Part shown: piece after piece, positions 7,446 through 8,158 of the stretch
Layout of the letters: each line of letters starts with the position of its first letter
Numbering within the stretch: position 1 is the stretch's first letter
Made by a program: the position numbers and the translations under genes
Assembly: GCA_024511045.1 (NCBI GenBank)
Contig: JANEMG010000091.1
Location: 1 to 8,158 of the forward strand
Direction of reading: 5' to 3'
Length of the DNA: 8,158 nucleotides
From: Gammaproteobacteria bacterium
Lineage (GTDB): Bacteria; Pseudomonadota; Gammaproteobacteria; Methylococcales; Methylomonadaceae
The notes under the pieces: model-generated
Told to the model about the DNA's origin: nothing
Database searches by the model: none
The model's input: only the letters and a program-made list of their open reading frames with translations

Positions 7446-7769
7446 TCACGCTTCCTCCATTGAACACATCAATGGGTGCTGATGCTCTCTTGAATAATTA
7501 TTGACCAGTTCCACTTTGGTCTCGGCGACGTCCTTTGAAAATACGCCGCATATGCCAACCCCACGCGTATGTACATGTAGCATTACCTGGGTGGCTTTCT
7601 CTTCGGTCATGGCAAAAAAGTTCATCAACACTTCGACCACGAAGTCCATGGGTGTGAAATCATCGTTCAACAGGACGACCTTGTATAGCGGGGGTTTTTT
7701 TAATTTTGGTTTAGCCTCCTGGACTGCCAGGCCACCATCGCGGTCTTTGAATGGATTGTTCTCGGACAT
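7446..7769 (-). CDS. clpS: ATP-dependent Clp protease adaptor protein ClpS
   Basis: ClpS is the bacterial N-recognin. It binds proteins with N-terminal Leu, Phe, Tyr or Trp and delivers them to ClpA, while redirecting ClpAP away from other substrates. The 107-residue protein has a flexible N-terminal extension (about 1-27), needed in E. coli for handing substrates to ClpA, followed by the core YKVVLLNDDFTPMDFVV. Asn35 and Asp36 correspond to the alpha-amino-binding Asn34/Asp35 of E. coli, Met41 to the specificity gate Met40, and His67 to His66. AVETKV-like (VAETKVELVNNY) and HPLMCSMEEA complete the family pattern. The ATG at 7767-7769 is fixed by an in-frame TAG two codons upstream. The ribosome-binding site is weak. 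Transcription is expected from the promoter at 7813-7841, continuing into clpA. Its substrates would be made by Aat and Bpt encoded in the same window. Confidence 0.98.
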   Translation of the reverse strand: MSENNPFKDRDGGLAVQEAKPKLKKPPLYKVVLLNDDFTPMDFVVEVLMNFFAMTEEKATQVMLHVHTRGVGICGVFSKDVAETKVELVNNYSREHQHPLMCSMEEA

Positions 7770-7812
7770 GCACTAGAATAAATAAAGAATCAATGGAATG
7801 GCTCTGCTTCTT

Positions 7813-7841
7813 AAGATAGCGGCAAAAGCACAAGTTTTCAA
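7813..7841 (-). promoter_or_regulatory. Sigma-70 promoter of the clpS-clpA operon
   Basis: On the minus strand TTGAAA (7841-7836) and TATCTT (7818-7813) are separated by exactly 17 bases: 5 of 6 matches at -35 and 4 of 6 at -10. The predicted transcription start near 7806 gives a leader of about 36 bases before the clpS ATG. This is the best promoter match in the window. Confidence 0.7.
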
Positions 7842-8025
7842 CCTTTAAATAGCGTCTCCCCGCCTGTGAGTTTAAAACATATTCCGCCCGGATAATCAAC
7901 CACAGAACAAAAACAATCAGTGGAAAAACTAAACCCGCTCCGACTCTGTCGGCGTCATTGAAATCCGCAAAATTTACCGTTAAAGAGCTTTCCCGCGGCG
8001 GATAGTTCCTATCCGATCGTGAAAT
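7842..8025. other. Intergenic region between clpS promoter and the right-edge leader
   Basis: Together with its flanks this belongs to a 389-base stretch (7770-8158) without a long gene. I find no tRNA, no cspD (the gene often divergent from clpS in related bacteria) and no long reading frame with a family match. It holds a short hairpin, CCGAC-TCT-GTCGG (7940-7952), without a T-run. It also holds a poor plus-strand promoter candidate, TTGAAA (7958-7963), 17 bases, TAAAGA (7981-7986), and the 17-bp dyad listed separately. It most likely serves as the control region for two divergent transcripts: clpSA to the left and an unseen gene to the right. Confidence 0.5.
7999..8015. promoter_or_regulatory. 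Perfect 7-bp dyad with 3-base spacer, candidate operator
   Basis: CGGATAG (7999-8005), TTC, CTATCCG (8009-8015) is a perfect inverted repeat. It covers TTCCTA (8006-8011), the nearest -35-like hexamer for the -10-like TAAACT at 8030-8035. It could be a repressor or activator site or an RNA hairpin; no T-run follows, so it is not an obvious terminator. No known regulator motif is recognised. Confidence 0.45.
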
Positions 8026-8038
8026 CTAGTAAACTAGT
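8026..8038 (+). promoter_or_regulatory. TrpR-operator-like dyad overlapping a possible -10
   Basis: CTAGT-AA-ACTAG (8026-8037) is a perfect dyad. With flanks, TCTAGTAAACTAGT (8025-8038) matches 12 of 14 positions of the E. coli trp operator core ACTAGTTAACTAGT as I remember it. As in the E. coli trp promoter, where the -10 TTAACT lies inside the operator, a -10-like TAAACT (8030-8035) lies inside this dyad. CTAG tetramers are rare in most gammaproteobacterial DNA, and two within 12 bases stand out. The -35 (TTCCTA, 18-base spacer, 3 of 6) is weak. That TrpR binds here is inferred; TrpR itself is not in the window. Confidence 0.5.
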
Positions 8039-8047
8039 GCTCTGTAC

Positions 8048-8122
8048 ATGACAAAAAAATTATCGAGCACACAACGACAGATTATTACAAACTGGGTCTG
8101 GAAGGCTTGGTCGCAGTATTGA
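8048..8122 (+). CDS. Putative Trp-rich leader peptide (24 aa)
   Basis: An ATG at 8048-8050 opens a 24-codon frame closed by TGA at 8120-8122. Its product reads MTKKLSSTQRQ, then IITNWVWKAWSQY. Tryptophan codons occur at positions 16, 18 and 21 (bases 8093, 8099 and 8108), three within six codons and 12 percent of the peptide. Dense Trp codons near the end of a short peptide are the hallmark of TrpL-type leaders that sense charged tRNA-Trp during attenuation. The TrpR-like dyad ten bases upstream supports this independently. Weak points are: no Shine-Dalgarno sequence; a very short 5' leader (about six bases) if the -10 at 8030-8035 is used; and only 36 bases after the stop before the window ends. 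That remainder holds a T6 run (8141-8146) but no strong terminator stem. The regulated gene would lie beyond 8158. A chance short frame remains possible. Confidence 0.42.
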   Translation: MTKKLSSTQRQIITNWVWKAWSQY

Positions 8123-8158
8123 AATCATTATCAACAGTAGTTTTTTGGATGTCGTAAA

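Noticed and set aside
7711..7899. 62-codon minus-strand frame overlapping the clpS start and its promoter
   Set aside because: It covers the promoter and the 5' end of clpS in another frame and its product has no recognisable features.
7770..8158. A cspD gene divergent from clpS, expected from related genomes
   Set aside because: No cold-shock domain sequence (such as the WFN..KGYGFI pattern) is present in any frame of this stretch.
8120..8158. Intrinsic terminator after the Trp-rich leader (T6 run at 8141-8146)
   Set aside because: The only stem before the T-run is TTGA/TCAA (8119-8122 with 8131-8134), too weak to terminate. A real attenuator, if any, must lie further right.
1..8158. CRISPR array, insertion sequence, tRNA or rRNA genes
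   Set aside because: No regularly spaced repeats, transposase-like product, long terminal inverted repeats or cloverleaf-forming sequence was found by eye.

Overview
The window looks like chromosomal DNA of a gammaproteobacterium of moderate GC content (mid-50s percent, judged by eye). The gene order trxB - aat - bpt - (insert) - infA, convergent with clpS-clpA, is the arrangement I know from Pseudomonas and relatives. The protein sequences also match gammaproteobacterial versions, for example a 758-residue ClpA and a 72-residue IF-1. I cannot name the genus; a methanotroph-like or other non-Pseudomonas gammaproteobacterium is a guess only.

Layout. At 2-697 (+) is the 3' part of trxB, thioredoxin reductase. 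At 801-2218 (+) lie aat and bpt, two aminoacyl-transferases that put Leu/Phe or Leu on protein N-termini; their ends overlap, which suggests translational coupling. At 2335-4764 (+) is cti, a periplasmic haem-containing fatty-acid cis/trans isomerase. It has its own promoter-like sequence, with a perfect 12-bp palindrome in the spacer, and sits between bpt and infA where I would expect no gene. At 4890-5108 (+) is infA (IF-1). After a 47-bp gap holding a small hairpin comes clpA (7432-5156, -), preceded by clpS (7769-7446, -). They are transcribed as clpS-clpA from a strong sigma-70-type promoter at 7813-7841.

The genes form a nearly complete bacterial N-degron pathway. Aat and Bpt create destabilising N-termini, ClpS recognises them, and ClpA unfolds the substrate for ClpP, which is not in the window. 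trxB, cti and infA are neighbours with other jobs (thiol redox balance, membrane-lipid stress adaptation, translation initiation).

The right-hand 390 bp carry no long gene but are the most interesting part. Divergent from clpS there are two adjacent perfect dyads. One (8026-8037) closely resembles the E. coli TrpR operator core. Just downstream is a 24-codon reading frame (8048-8122) with three Trp codons within six codons. Together these look like a tryptophan-responsive promoter and leader peptide for a gene starting beyond the window edge. This is an inference: there is no clear Shine-Dalgarno sequence, the -35 is weak, and no terminator/antiterminator is visible before the sequence ends.
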